The notes: generated by a model from the letters alone, not told the origin. Shown: positions 1 through 12,791, counted from the stretch's first letter. The stretch is 64,000 nucleotides of DNA from Gentiana macrophylla (GCA_026214975.1 JAOBSW010000630.1:1-64000); one strand, 5' to 3'. Program-made: numbers and translations.

Positions 1-964
1 GCTTTCAAAACTACTCATGACAACGTTATCCGCTATACCCCTGGTTAGCTCGTACACTTTGTAAAACCGCTCGTAATAAGCGTGAGTGCCCTCACTGTCG
101 CTTTGTCGGACCTCGTGTGAGTCGATATGCCGTCTTTTAGGTCCCCCACCGACTTGAATTTCGCTATAAACTTGTTGATCAGGTCATCCCATGATAAAAT
201 CGATCCAGGAGGAAGGCTGCGGATCCATGATCTTTGCCGATCTTGCATTGATCCCACAAATGCTATACACCAAGCCTCATCGCCAGAGGTACACAAAGCG
301 ATTACGCTTTGAAAAGCGGATAGCCAATCCAGAGGATCTGTCGCTCCGTGGTAGTTTATGAAATTGGGATAGTGAGTTCCTCCCTTGGAGGCGCTTTTCA
401 GTATGCTGGGATGAAGCACACTTGTTCCCCATGTCGGAACCGTTTTAACACCCTTTGTTCCTTTCTGTAATTCCTCTATCTGTTTTTTCATGATGCCTAT
501 CTCTTCCTGATTTGGGGGTTGAGGTGGGAGCGCAACATAACTTTCTTCAATTTCCGAGTCCCCCTGTCCTTCCAAGCGGGTGCGAACTCGCCGAGTGTTC
601 TTTGGTCGCATTGGGGCTGCACCGCGATCGTCGATCGCGGGCCCCAGTCTACCAAGTGCAGATTTCCTACCTCTCTAGGATGTGAGGTTGCATGACTACT
701 CTCCTCTATTTCCGATCGCTGTGGTCGAACCGTTTTTGGAGGAATGAATGTGGGCTGAATCTCGGTTTGTGCGGGTTGAGGAGGGTTGAATTTACGGATT
801 GACCGAGGAGGTAATCCTTCTGCAATGAGTAGTGCATTTCCTTCCCGCATTTCTTCAACATATTCCATGTGCGCTTGCAAAGCTATTTTATATGTATCTT
901 GTTGTGGGGGAGCTCCCCCGGCTGAAATAGCTTCTTGTTCGTTAGTTGGGTTGGATGTCCCCAC
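1..964 (-). pseudogene. Tat-lineage Ty3/gypsy gag, partial and frameshifted (Tat#2)
   Basis: This encodes the capsid precursor (Gag) of a Ty3/gypsy element and reads leftward off the window edge. The likely start is the Met at 964 (MGTSNP...), comparable to the Met that opens Gag of the related element at 30207. The N-terminal part (964-497) is low complexity and rich in Pro, Gln and Arg. It then shifts frame into 611-45, which holds the Gag core: YHGATDPLDWLSAFQS, then an EAWCIAFVGSM block, then a WDDLINKFIAKF block. These blocks match the Gag at 29127-29384 closely. At least one frameshift near 611-500 and further disruption below position 180 make it non-functional as read. Protease, RT and integrase are not in the window. 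Confidence 0.85.
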
Positions 965-1562
965 GATTCCTTTTCCTTGCTTTTCCTAACCGCTTCTCGT
1001 GTATTTCACGGGCTTTAGTCCTTTCCCCGTATATATGCTCGCATGTCGGTTGTGAGGCGGGGTTGACATCTGCCCGTCGACATAACCCTTCGGCTAGCCT
1101 CTCCACGCGTGGCGTCTTGGCGCTCCACGTGGCGATCCCCGATTCATTTGCCTTTGCGGTGTTGCGGGGTTCATGTTTTTCCCGCCACCATGACTTATGA
1201 TTTTTGGGCGGGTATTTTTCCGACTTCAGAATATAAGGTAACGATTGTTTGTATTTCAAAGCGGTTTGCAGCGAAAAAGATGACCAAACTTTCCTTACTT
1301 GAAGATCTGAAACCGATGAAAAGATGTATAAACCAACCTGGGTATTTTAAATGGACTCAAGTGTGAGTTTGCAATGAAGTTGATGATCTCCTCTGCGTAA
1401 GTTGGTGAGAGGAAGTGAGCAGCGGTTTCTGGGCTGTATTATCCCAAAAAGTTCAAAGCTTTGGTGACCGACAGACTGATGATGATAACTTCGCCTGAGA
1501 CACCGTGAAATTGTCTTTGTGATGGAGCAAGTGGCCTCCAAATGCTGAATGAAAATGAAAGT
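965..1562 (-). mobile_element. 5' untranslated leader of Tat#2
   Basis: This non-coding stretch lies between the primer binding site and the Gag start of the minus-strand Tat element. Short open frames here (for example 942-1259) have no family resemblance. It is comparable in place to the leader at 30208-30948 of Tat#1, though the two differ in sequence. Confidence 0.65.
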
Positions 1563-1580
1563 TTCCCGGTAACGGAGCCA
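1563..1580 (-). promoter_or_regulatory. Primer binding site of Tat#2
   Basis: The minus strand reads TGGCTCCGTTACCGGGAA two bases after the LTR end. This closely resembles the tRNA-Asp type primer site (TGGCGCCGTTGCCGGGGA) used by many Athila and Tat elements, with a few substitutions. The same site occurs beside the LTRs at 30969 and 32511. Confidence 0.75.
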
Positions 1581-1582
1581 AC

Positions 1583-2231
1583 TGATGTTGCGTGGAACAC
1601 CAGATTTGCGGTAAATGAGTGTTTATCTTGAGGATATAAGGCTGATATGAATGATTTCTCCGGTGTGGTTAGGGTGGCGAGTAAGAACAAGGCTGCCGGA
1701 TCAGTTTACAAGATGAACAAGTTAATCTGTCGACAAATTGGCAGAGTTTCTGCTTGTATTAGATTTTATAGTTAAAGCTTGAGAGAGAGTCCCCTTTACA
1801 ATGTGATCCCATATATATAGGCTAAAAAAGTAAGTCGGTTCACTGTTCATTGATAAGACAACTTAGAATACATAGCTAAGTTAAGCATGCATGCAATACA
1901 AGTGTCCTATCTAGCTGTAAAGTGTTGCCAGCTGGATTGGCCAGCTGGGTAAGCATGGCGAACAACGAGTCTGGAGAAGTATGGTTGAGTAGCGGACTCG
2001 TTTGTGCCTTTATGCATAGGGTGGAATCACGTGGAGAGAATGAGTCCGTCTTACCGTTAGCGGACATGATCCGGCTTACTGTTGGCGGATAGGCCTTGGC
2101 TCATAGCTAGCGGCCAGAAGATGCTTGTTGGCAGCGGCCAGCGGAGGTAAAAGCCCATCATCTGTGTTGACGGGCCAAGATTGTAGGCCCAATATGGATG
2201 AACAGGGCCCCATTCCAATCCGGGTATATCA
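1583..2231 (-). mobile_element. 5' LTR of Tat#2
   Basis: This 649-bp LTR on the minus strand runs from TGATATA at its right end to AACATCA beside the primer site, giving TG...CA termini. A TATA-like stretch (TATATATA) lies near 1809-1818. The right end abuts GCTAC (2232-2236) within the Athila protease coding sequence, so GCTAC is the expected target duplication. Its partner lies outside the window. The LTR end resembles that of the 32511-33145 LTR (both finish ...ATATCA on the plus strand). Confidence 0.7.
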
Positions 2232-3269
2232 GCTACTAGTAGGACGCTAATTGATGTTTACAAAGGCGAGTTGGTGTTAAGAGTGAACGAAGAGAGAGTT
2301 GCATTCAATGTCTTCGACACTATGAAGCAACCTGATGATGGAGAGGATGCATGTTTCATGTTGGATTCCATTGATAGGATCGTTCAAGAATTTCAACAAC
2401 ATGAAAGCATCAAGGATTTCTTGGATCTTTGTCTTAGAAGAAGAAGATGAAGTCAAGTGCGTGAGTAGTGAGGAGGAGAAGATGATATGGCCGAGGATGT
2501 AGTAGAGGACCCCAAGACTGTAGAGGAAGTAAGTCTTTGCGGAGATTGAAAGATTCTATCATAGACCAACGTGGCATAAGTACTTGAACTTAAACTCACT
2601 TTGGTCAAAAGTTGAAGACCTCTTTGGAAGAACCTCCCACAAATTTGACTTTAAAACCTCTTCCTGCGAATTTGAAGTATGTGTTTCTTCAAGATGAGAC
2701 TTTGCCGCTAATCATATCTTCTTCCTTGACGGACTTACAAGAGGAGAAACTAATGAGAGTTCTGAGAGAGTACCGTGGAGCATTTGGATGGACCATAGCT
2801 GACGTTAAGGGCATTAGTCCTAGCGTATGTATGCACAAGATCTCCGTGGACCCGGAAAAGAAAGCGGTTGCACAACCTCAAAGGCGTTCAACCCCACAAT
2901 TAAAGGACGTGGTTAGGGATGAGGTTATAAAAATGCTAGAAATGGGAATTATATTTCCAATTGCTGATAGCGAATGGGTAAGCCCTATCCATGTAGTCCC
3001 CAAAAAGGGAGGATTGACGGTGCAAGCCAATGAGTTGAATGAGTTAATTCCTGTGAGGCTAATCACCGGTCATCGAGTATGCATAGACTTTAGGAAACTA
3101 AATGATGCAACTCGTAAGGACCACTTTCCTCTTCCCTTCATCGATCAAATACTCGAGAGACTGAGCGGGCATGCTTTCTATTGTTTTCTTGACGGGTATT
3201 CGGGATATTATCAAATCCACATCTCGCCCGAAGATCGTGAGAAAACAACATTTACATGCCCATATGGGA
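2232..3269 (+). pseudogene. Athila#1 pol, part 1: protease tail and RT N-terminal half
   Basis: This is the polyprotein of an Athila-lineage Ty3/gypsy element cut on both sides by other insertions. Bases 2240-2460 encode the end of the aspartic protease region (ATSRTLIDVYKGELVLRVNE), colinear with the protease of the second Athila at 45000-45190. RT begins by 2612 and contains VSPIHVVPKKGG, VCIDFRKLNDATRKDHFPLP and the FLDGYSGYYQI block with the first catalytic Asp. The frame stops where the copia LTR begins at 3270 and resumes at 13338, so the RT gene is split by the insertion. The region 2460-2611 is a degenerate linker. Confidence 0.88.
3265..3269. repeat. Target site duplication, left (TGGGA)
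   Basis: TGGGA here is repeated at 13338-13342 on the other side of the copia dimer. Joined across the insertion, the Athila RT reads continuously (CPYG then TFAYNRMPFGL), which confirms the boundaries. Confidence 0.95.
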
Positions 3270-3802
3270 TGTTATAAAACGGATGGAGATAACTTCAGAT
3301 GCAAGAAACCGAAACAGAAGCAATCAAACATAAACAATCAAAGGAGAAAAGCGAAACAAGAAGAACATGATTTAACGTGGAAAACCTCTCGGTGGGAGAG
3401 GTAAAAACCACGGGCGTAAAAGAGATATTTTATTATGCCTTTGAATTTTCTGATTTCAACACACCCGGATAATGAGACAACAAGCTGTATTTATAGGCAC
3501 AAATCCACAAACCCTAGCCGCCAGAATCTTTGTCTCAAGTACCATAAATACCCCTACACGTGTCCTCCTTTTAATGACCTTTGTATGCCATTTGTCACAT
3601 AATGAAGTAATGAGATGTGGGACCTCTTTGTATTCAGGGACTCAGCAGACTATCACCCCGGCGATAGTCACCTGCCGGCGAAGCTTCAGTGAGACTCCAC
3701 CCTCTTGAAGCCGCAATTGAATACACTTCTCGGTGACCATCACTCATTTGAGTCTTCGGATTGGTTCCACCAAAATGTAGAGTTTAAGTCACCTTCTCGA
3801 CA
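3270..3802 (-). repeat. Copia LTR A (3' LTR of the dimer)
   Basis: The LTR runs TGTTATAA...GACA on the plus strand, a perfect TG...CA pair. A TATA box (TATAAATA on the minus strand) is at 3488-3495. Immediately to the right, 3803-3817 read on the minus strand is purine rich (AAGGTGGAGATT), a good polypurine tract for this orientation. Confidence 0.9.
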
Positions 3803-5763
3803 AATCTCCACCTTGACTTCAACTCTCCCAGAGTCAAACAGATTGCATAACCGGATGTACTTGTACCGGATGCATTCGTCAATGCGGATGTACTTGTACC
3901 GGACTATCTCCACAAGATCCACTCCACCGATCGCCTCGGTAAAGTTTCGAGAAAGCAGATTATAAGCTTTGAATATTTGATGAAGTCCAGGCAAAGTGGA
4001 ACTTACTCTCTTTGAATCTGGTTTAGTGAACATATCGGCCAGGATTCTCCTTTGTGCCAATCTTCTTCACCACAACCCTCTTCTCATTCCTCAAGAAATG
4101 ATACGACATCAATATGCTTGGTTCTCTCGCGATGAACCCGATCCTTGGCTAAACATATTGCACTAAAATTTGTCACAATATATATCACTGATCGATGCAA
4201 CCCCAAATCACCGACTAGCCCCTTCAACCGAGATACCTCCTTATTTGCTTGAAGAAGAGCCATATATTCTGCTTGATGAGTTGATAAGGCTCATCAGAGC
4301 CTGAAGAGTAGCTTTCGGTGACTCTGCATTTCCCAATGTAAACACATAACCGAGTCATTGATTTTCTAACATCAACATCACTGCATAATCGGCATCACAA
4401 GAGCTTTGTGACTGCACCCGATATCACCTCCATAAATGAGACCAACATCATTTGTACCTCTCGGTACGAATATCCTTTTAATGACTTTCCGGTGTTCCTT
4501 ACGAGGTTGAGCCATAAACCTCGCGACAACACTAATCGCCAGAGCGGATCAGGCCTAGTGCACACCATGGCATACATCGATCGCTAAATTGCACTAGCAT
4601 AGGGAACTTTGACATATACTCCTTCTCTTGGTGATTGTGAAGCATAAGCAGACAAATAAACATTTGATGCCATAGGAGTATCTATTGGTTTTGGTGAGAC
4701 ATGCCAAACTTGGCCAATATCTTACGCACATAACCCTCTTGAGACAAGAACAATTTCTTCGACTTCTATCTCTCCAGATCTCCATCCCCAAGATTTTCTT
4801 GGTTTGCACCTAAATCCTTCATTTCAAATTCAAAGACTAAGAAGGTTCTTGATTTTGAACATCAGACTTTCTTCTTTGCAGACTATCAAGCATGTCATCC
4901 ACATATACAGGACAAGATAGATATATGATCCATCTTTCAAACAGATCGTAGTAGTACAACAAATGATCATATGGACTTCTGTTGTAACCCCTTTGAAGCA
5001 TGAAAGCTGTCACAAACCTTTTATACCATCGCCTTGGAGCTTGCTTCAAACCATACAAAGATTTCTTCAACTTGCAAACATAATTTTCCTTTCTAGGAAC
5101 TTGAAAACCTCAGGTGTGTCATGTATATCTCCTTATCCACCTCACCATGTAGAAAAGCGGTTTTCACATCTAATTGCTCAAGTTCAGAGATCTGTTGTGC
5201 CACCATTGCTAGTAACACCACGATTGAAGTGTGTCGACCCTTTGGTGAAAAATTTCATCAAAGTCAACCCTTCCTTTTGATCAATCCTCTTGCAACCAAG
5301 CGTGCCTTATACGACCCGACTTCGCCTTTGTTATTCCTTCCTTTTCTTGAAAATCCATTTACAAGTCACAACTCCCTTGTCAAGAATTTGTTTGACCAAT
5401 TCCCAAGTCCGATTCTTCAATAATGACTCCATTTCATCTCCCATGGTCATGCATGCCTTTGAGATGCTTCAGTACATATCTTTGCTCTGTAAGTAGTAGG
5501 TTCAAAGAACCTCTACTTCTTGAAAGAACTTGGAGTGCATATCCATGCCAAATCATCATATCCATATCTCTGAGGTATCCCAACATTAGATCTTCTAGCT
5601 CGGGTTTGGCGCCTAGCCTCTGGCGATCAATGTTTTGTATGACGCCCTGGCGAGGTCTCAAAGAGCCGGCTTGGATCTGATCTCTCGGTTCATTATCCAG
5701 ATCAGTATAGTGTTGATTTGGATCCACCGATTGTTGCATATCGTAGACTCCACCAAGCTCCAC
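3803..5763 (-). pseudogene. Copia RT and RNase H, unit 1 (frameshifted)
   Basis: This is the 3' half of the copia polyprotein, reverse transcriptase (RVT_2 type) plus RNase H. Visible blocks read leftward: a charged linker at 5763-5434, MKKSLYGLKQAPRRWYKRF at 5070-5015, the catalytic YVDDM at 4905-4891, KILGMEIWRDR near 4809, and ADMFTKPDSKR of the RNase H tail near 4035. The frame changes many times within this stretch. The equivalent unit 2 region is intact over part of the RT that is broken here, so the damage differs between copies. Bases 3803-3950 are the short 3' untranslated part with the polypurine tract. Confidence 0.85.
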
Positions 5764-5803
5764 TGTTTCTCAACACTATCATATTAAAGATCTGGTTTCG
5801 CAC

Positions 5804-6763
5804 TCAGTGAGACCTCCCACTCGATGAGTTTAACATAGAATTTTCATCAAACACAACGTCCTTGCTGAGGATTACTCTGGACTCTGCTGATGACCAAATT
5901 CTATATCCCTTCACTCCATCACCATACCCCACAAACACTCCCTTCTTGGCTCTTGGTTCTAACTTCCCTTCATTAACATGATAGTAAGCTGTACTCCCAA
6001 AAACCCTTAGAACTGAGTAGTCAGCAGGCTTGCCTGACCACATCTCAAATGGTGTCTTGAGATTGATTCTGTGTGAGGGCTCTGTTGATTAAGTAGCAAG
6101 TCGCCTTGTCTTATGACCTCGCCCAAAATCTCCTTGATAAACCAGCTTGAGAAAGCATACATCTTGCCCTCTCCAGTAGAGTTTGATTCATCCTTTCAGC
6201 TACACCATTCTGCTGAGGTGTATTCCTTACAGTATGATGTCTGGCAATACCCTCAGCTGCACAAAATGAATCAAAATCCGTCCAGCAGAATTCCAGACCA
6301 TTATCATCACGAAGCTTCTTGATTTTCTTGCCTAACCGATTCTCCACTAGGGCCTTCCACCGCTTGAAGTTCTTGAATGCATCACTTTTGTTCTTCATCA
6401 TCACCACCCAAGTCATCCTTGAATAGTCATCTATGAATGACACAAAATATCTGTGACCACCCAATGACTCAACTCTTGATGGACCCCAGTGATCTGAATG
6501 GATATAATCAAGTGTTGCCTTTGTATTGTGCAACCTCTTTGAGAATTTACTTCTATGCAACTTCCCAAACACACAATGTTCACAAAATTCAGATTCTTGA
6601 CCTTATATCCCCAAGAAAACTCTCTTGAAGAAAGAATGCATACCCTTTCACCCATGTGACCTAGTCTCATGTGCCATGGTGAGTCTGAGATCAGTGAGAA
6701 TCTGAGCCGAGGATGCAACAAAGAAGAATGTTGGATCTGATGAGATCCTTGTAATATATACAA
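5804..6763 (-). pseudogene. Copia integrase, unit 1 (frameshifted)
   Basis: The GAG-pre-integrase segment (WHMRLGHMGER) at about 6700-6640 gives the HHCC zinc-binding start. The catalytic core lies at 6572-6111, with the first Asp in the IHSD stretch, the second in LRDDNG and the Glu in NGVAERMNQT, so the DDE triad is visible. The C-terminal part continues at 6043-5804 (MWSGKPADYSVLRVFG...VFVGYGDGVKGYRIW), typical of copia integrases. Three frames are needed to read it, so this copy is dead as sequenced. Confidence 0.9.
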
Positions 6764-7913
6764 GGTTCCCTCTTGATGCCTTTGAGGACTACAATCTGAA
6801 TCTTTGAAGACACTCGGCTATCCACCTTCACCCTTGAAATTGAACCCTTGTTGTCAGTGAGATCGAGAGATACCAAATTCTTGGTCATCTGTGGAACATG
6901 TCTTACATCCTTGATTGTACAAAATTTACCATCCTCTCGTCCCTTAACTTCTTGAGCCAATTCCACAACTTCTGAGACCTTCTTTGTTGGCCATATAGAT
7001 TTGACCACCATCTATCCGCTCATACGTAGAAAACCACTCTGTTTGGACAAATATGGTAGGATGCTCCAGAATCAAGTATCCACACATCATTGTGGTGTGT
7101 AGAATCTCCCGCAACTAGAACCAGATCCTCATCGATTGCTCAAGAGCCAAGGCTTCTTTGTGCTGTAACTGCCTTCCCCGCTGTTTCTTCTTCCTTGGAC
7201 AATTGGACTTCCAATGTCCCTGCTCCTTAGAGTAATTACAGACATCAGTAGACTTAGGACCTTTGGACACTGACTTCTTTTTCTTCTTCTGTCCATATCC
7301 TTTTTCACTATTGCTGCTAGCTACTAGCCCAGCCAGAAATTTGTCTGCCTTCAAAGACCTTGTGTCTAAGCTCCCTGGCATGTAAGGCGGACCTCACATC
7401 CTCTAAAGCTATCTTGTATCCTTTCCAACTATGAAAGATTGCACAAAGTTTTCATATGATGCCGGTAATGACACCAACAGGATTAGGGCTGCATCTTCAT
7501 CTTCAATTTTAACATCAATATTCCTTAAATCAAGCAATATTGTGTTCAGCTGGTCCAGATGTTCCCTCAGTGGACTTCCTTCATGCATCTTCAAACTGAA
7601 CAACCTCTGTTTCAACAACAACTTGTTGGTCGCTGACTTGGTCATATCTGAGCTTTCAAGCTTCTTCCACAACTTGGCTGCGGTGTCTTCCTCAGCAACC
7701 TCAGTGATAACATCATCAGATAAGCACAACATGATGGTTGAATGTGCTTTCTCTTCCAGACTGGCATAATCTGCTGCACTTGTATTTGGTTTGTCAGATA
7801 AAGGATTCCACAAACCTCATTGTTTCAACAAAGGCACGATCTTGATTTGCCCACAGACCAAAAGCATTTTCCTTCCTCAGTAAATTTATCGATTTTTACG
7901 TTTCATGCGACAT
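6764..7913 (-). pseudogene. Copia gag, zinc knuckle and protease, unit 1
   Basis: Gag probably starts at the Met at 7913, giving a short N-terminal sequence with a KIDKFTEEG block. The UBN2-type Gag body is 7813-7409 (AAKLWKKLESSDMTKSATNKLLLKQRL). The nucleocapsid knuckle at about 7240-7200 reads CNYSKEQGHWKSNC, where the second Cys of the CCHC motif is Ser. The protease active site DSGAS is at 7073-7059, followed by its C-terminal part at 7011-6764. Frame changes separate gag, knuckle and protease. Confidence 0.85.
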
Positions 7914-8018
7914 CTTTTCTTGCTAAAGATCACAACTTTATCACGCAGATCCTAGCACCTTGTGAAGGTCTTGGTGAAGATGAAGTTGATCGTCATGCAT
8001 TGTTTTCTCCGTAACCTT

Positions 8019-8030
8019 CTCTCGATACCA
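8019..8030 (-). promoter_or_regulatory. Copia primer binding site, unit 1
   Basis: The minus strand reads TGGTATCGAGAG two bases after the end of LTR B. This is the initiator-Met tRNA site of copia elements (TGGTATCAGAGC) with the CAG altered, a change shared with the unit 2 site. Confidence 0.75.
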
Positions 8031-8032
8031 CT

Positions 8033-8566
8033 TGTTATAAAACGGATGGAGATAACTTCGGATCCAAGAAGCGAAGTAAATGAAGCAATCAAACATAAAC
8101 AATCAAAGGAGAAAGCAGAAACAAGAAGAACACAGATTTAACGTGGAAAACCTCTCGGTGGGAGAGGTAAAAACCACACGCAGTGAAAGAGATATTTTAT
8201 TATGCTTTGAATTTTCTGATTTCAACACACCCGGATAATGAGACAACAAGCTGTATTTATAGGCACAAATCCCTAAACCCTAGCCGCCAGAATCTTTGTC
8301 TCAAGTACCATAAATACCCCTACACGTGTCCTCCTTTTAATGACATCAGATAGTCGCCACACATGTAATTAATGAGATGTGGGACCTGCTTTGTATTCCA
8401 GACTCGGCCAGAGACTATCACCCCGCCGATAGTCACCTGGCGATGTGAAGCTCGATGAGACTCCACCCCACCAAGCCATGAATTGAATACACTTCTCGGT
8501 GACCATCACTCGGTGAGTCTTCGGATTGGTTCCACCAAAATGTAGAGTTTAAGTCACCCATCGACA
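8033..8566 (-). repeat. Copia LTR B (shared central LTR)
   Basis: This 534-bp LTR has the same termini as LTR A and C. It serves as 5' LTR of unit 1 (primer site at its left) and 3' LTR of unit 2 (polypurine tract at its right, 8567-8581). No target duplication separates it from either internal region. A minus-strand TATA box is at 8254-8261. Confidence 0.93.
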
Positions 8567-10444
8567 AATCTCCACCTTGACTTCAACTCTCCCAGAGTCA
8601 AGCAGATTGCATAACCAGATGTACTTGTACCGGATGCATTCGTCAATGCCGGATGTACTTGTACCGGACTATCTCCACAAAGATCCACTCCACCGATCGC
8701 CTCGGTAAAGTTTCCGAAAGCAGATTATAAGCTTTGAATATTCGGTAAGTCCAGCAAAGTGGAACTTACTCTATTTGAATCGGTTTAGTGAACATATCAC
8801 AGGATTCTCCTTTGTGCCAATCTTCTTCACCACAACCCTCTTCTCATTCCTCAAGAAATGATACGACATCAATATGCTTGGTTCTCTCATGATGAACCCG
8901 ATCCTTGGCTAAACATATTACACTAAGATGTCACAATATATATCGGCTGATCCCGATGCAACCCCAAATCACCGACTAGCCCCTTCAACCGGATACCTCC
9001 TTATTCGCTTCAAGAAGAGCCATATATTCTTGATGAGTTGATAAGGCATCTGTAGCCTGAAGAGTAGCTTTTCGGTGACTCTTGCATTTCCCAATGTAAA
9101 CACATAACCGATCATTGATTTTCATCTGTCAACATCACTGCATAATCAAGATCACAAGAGCTTCGTGACTGCACCGAGATCACCTCCATAAATGAGACCA
9201 ACATCATTTGTACCTCTCGTGCACTGAATATCCTTTAATGACTTTCAGTTGTTCCTTACCAGTTGAGCCATAAACTCTGCCGACAACACCGATCGCCTGA
9301 GCAGATCGAGGCCTAGTGCACACCATGGCATACATCGATCGCTAGCCCATTGCACTAGCATAGGGAACTTTGACATATACTCCTTCTCTTGGTGATTGTG
9401 AAGCATAAACAGACAAATAAACATTTGATGCCATAGGAGTATCTATTGGTTTTGCAGCAGACATGCCAAACTTGGCCAATATCTTCTGCACATAACCCTA
9501 CTGAGACAAGAACAATTTCTTCTGACTTCTATCTCTCCAGATCTCCATCCCCAAGATTTTCTTGGCTGCACCCAAATCCTTCATTTCAAATTCAGCACTA
9601 AGAAGGTTCTTCAGATTTTGAACATCAGACTTTCTTGCTGCAGCTATCAGCATGTCATCCACATACAGGACAAGATAGATATATGATCCATCTTCAACAG
9701 ATCAGTAGTAAACACAATGATCATATGGACTTCTGTTGTAACCTCTTTGAAGCATGAAAGCTCATCAAACCTTTTATACCACTGCCTTGGAGCTTGCTTC
9801 AAACCATACAAAGATTTCTTCAACTTGCAAACATAATTTTCCTTTCCAGGAACTTGAAAACCCTCAGGCTGTGTCATGTATATCTCCTTATCCACCTCAC
9901 TATGTAGAAAAGCAGTTTTCACATCTAATTGCTCAAGTTCCAGATCCTGTTGTGCCACCATTGCTAGTAACACCCTTATTGAAGTGTGTCTGACCACTGG
10001 TGAAAAAATTTCATCAAAGTCAACCCCTTCCTTTTGACTGAATCCTCTTGCAACCAAACGTGCCTTATACGACCCTTCTTACGCTTTGTTATTCCTTCCT
10101 TTTTCTTGAAAATCCATTTACAAGTCACAACTCCCTTGTCAAGAGGGTTGTTTGACCAATTCCCAAGTCGATTCTTCAATAATGAATCCATTTCATCTCC
10201 CATGGCTGCATGCCACTTTGAGATGCTTCATACATGTCATCGCTTCCTGTAAGTAGTAGGTTCAAAGAACCTCTACTTCTTCAAAGAACTTGGAGTGCAT
10301 ATCCAGCCAAATCATCATATCCATATCTCCTTGAAGGTATCCCAACATTAGATCTTCTAGGTCTGGTGGCGCCTAGCCTCTGGCGATCAATGTTTGTATG
10401 ACGCCCCTGCTTGAGGTCTCAAGCAGTCGGGTAAAGCTGATCGG
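8567..10444 (-). pseudogene. Copia RT and RNase H, unit 2 (frameshifted)
   Basis: This is colinear with 3803-5763. A long intact RT stretch at 10057-9647 shows FDEIFSPVVRHTSIR, LDVKTAFLHSEVDKEIYMTQPEGF and KKSLYGLKQAPRQWYKRF. The catalytic YVDDM codons at 9665-9651 are reached only after a frame change. The upstream part (10203-9976) is in another frame, and the RNase H half (below 9600) is broken throughout. Confidence 0.87.
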
Positions 10445-11430
10445 TCACGGTTCATTATCCAGATCAGTATAGTGTTGATTTGGATCCACTGATTGTTGCA
10501 TATCAGTAGACTCCACCTGAAGCTCCACCTGTTTCTCAACACTATCAGATTCAGCACTGGTTTCAGACTCAGTAGACCTCCCCACTGATGAGTTTAACAT
10601 AGAATTTTCATCAAACACAACGTCCCTGCTGAGGATTACTCTGGACTCTGCTGATGACCAAATTCTATATCCCTTCACTCCATCACCATACCCCACAAAC
10701 ACTCCCTTCTTGGCTCTTGGTTCTAACTTCCCTTCATTAACATGATAGTAAGCTGTACTCCCAAAAACCTTTAGAACTGAGTAGTCAGCAGGCTTGCCTG
10801 ACCACATCTCAAATGGTGTCTTGAGATTGATTCCTGTGTGAGGGCTCCTGTTGATTAAGTAGCAAGTCGTCTTAATGACCTCTGCCCAAAATCTCCTTGA
10901 TAAACCAGCTTGAGAAAGCATACATCTTGCCCTCTCCAGTAGAGTTTGATTCATCCTTTCAACTACACCATTTCTTTGAGGTGTATTCCTTATGAGATGA
11001 TGTCCGGCAATACCTCAATTTGCACAAAATGAATCAAAATCCGTCCCACAGAATTCCGCACCATTATCCGCACGAAGCTTCTTGATTTTCTTGCCTAAGC
11101 GATTCTCCACTAGGGCCTTCCAACGCTTGAAGTTAATGAATGCATCACTTTTGTTCTTCATCATCACCACCCAAGTCATCCTTGAATAGTCATCTATGAA
11201 TGACACAAAATATCTGTGACCACCCAATGACTCAACTCTTGATGGACCCAGCAGGTCTGAATGGATATAATCAAGTGTTGCCTTTGTATTGTGCAACCCT
11301 GCCGAGAATTTACTTCTATGCAACTTCCCAAACACACAATGTTCACAAAATTCCAGTTCTTGACCTTATATCCCCAAGAAAAACTCTTGAAGAAAGAATG
11401 CATACCCCTTCCACCCATGTGACCTAGTCA
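10445..11430 (-). pseudogene. Copia integrase, unit 2 (frameshifted)
   Basis: The core is in two pieces: 11335-11015 (first Asp in IHSDLLGP, second in LRADNGAEF) and 10954-10445 (Met-Asn-Gln block right after the catalytic Glu, then RCMLSQAGLSRRFWAEVI and the C-terminal VFVGYGDGVKGYRIW region). The Glu itself lies in the short gap between them. The second piece is more complete than in unit 1 and includes the acidic linker up to VESTDMQQSV. Confidence 0.9.
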
Positions 11431-12687
11431 TGTGTGCCATGGTGAGTCTCATTGAGATCGGTGAAGCTGGCTTGAGGATGCAACAAAGAAGAAGCAGTGC
11501 GGATACAATAGATCCTTGTAATATATACAAGGGTTCCTCTTGATGCCTTTGAGGACTACAATGAATCTTTGAAGACATTCACTATCCACCTTCACCCTTG
11601 AAATTGAACCCCTTGTCATCCAAGAGGATCGAGAGATACCAAATTCTTGGTCATCATCTGTGGAACATGTCTTACATCCTTGATTGTACAAAATTTACCA
11701 TCCTCTGTCCTTAACTTTACTGAGCCAATTCCCACAACTTTCTGAGACCTTCTTTGTTGGCCATATAGATTTGACCACCATCTATCGCGCTCATAAGTAG
11801 AAAACCACTGCTGTTTGGACAAATATGGTAGGATGCTCCAGAATCAAGTATCCACACATCATTGTGGTGTGTAGAATCTCCTGCAACTAGAACAGATCCT
11901 CATCGATTGCTCAAGAGCCAAGGGCTCTTTGTGCGAATTGCCTTCTCGCCTTTGTTTCTTCTTCCTTGGACAATTGGACTTCCAATGTCCCCGCTCTTAG
12001 AGTAATTACTGGACATCGAGAGACTTAGGACCTTTGGACACCGACTTTTTTCTTCTTCGTCCATATCCTTTTTCACTATTCTTTGCTAGCTACTAGCCCA
12101 AAGAAACTGATCTGTCTGTTCCAAAGACCTTGTGTCTAAGCTCCCCTGGCATGTAAAGCGAGACCTCACATCCTCTAAAGCTACATCAGATCCTTTCCAA
12201 CTATGAAAGATCGCACAAAGTTTTCATATGATGCGGTAATGACACCAACAGGATTAGGCTGCATCTTCATCTTCAATTTTAACATCAATATTCCTTAAAT
12301 CAAGCAATATTGTGTTCACGGGTCAGATGTTCCCTCGGTGGACTTCCTTCATGCATCTTCAAACCGAACAACCTCTCTGTTTCAACAACAACTTGTTGGT
12401 CGGTGACTTGGTCATATCTGAGCTTTCAAACTTCTTCCACAACTTGGTGCGGTGTCTTCCTCAAAGAACCTCGGTGATAACATCATCGATAAGCACAACA
12501 TGATGGTTGAATGTGCTTTCTCTTCCAGACCGGCATAATCTGCTTTGCACTTGTATTTGGTTTGTCGGATAAAGGATTCCACAAACCTGCTTTGTTTCAA
12601 CGATTGTCGCGATCTTGATTTGCCCTGCAGACCAAAACTGTTCCTTCCTCAGTAAATTTATCGATTTTTACGTTTACTCATCGACAT
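11431..12687 (-). pseudogene. Copia gag, knuckle and protease, unit 2
   Basis: This is colinear with unit 1 gag-protease. The Gag Met is at 12687, the protease DSGAS is at 11845-11831, and the knuckle region near 11990-12030 no longer reads in frame. The open frames are much shorter than in unit 1 because of many one- to four-base differences, most next to CAG or CTG triplets. Confidence 0.82.
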
Positions 12688-12791
12688 CTTTTCTTGCTAA
12701 AGATCACAACTTTATCACGAGATCCTAGCACCTTGTGAAGGTCTTGGTGAAGATGAAGTTGATCGTGATGTGATTGTTTTCTCCGAACCTT

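Noticed and set aside
8033..8566. Two independent copia insertions side by side
   Set aside because: No target duplication flanks the central LTR, and both units share it as 5' and 3' LTR.
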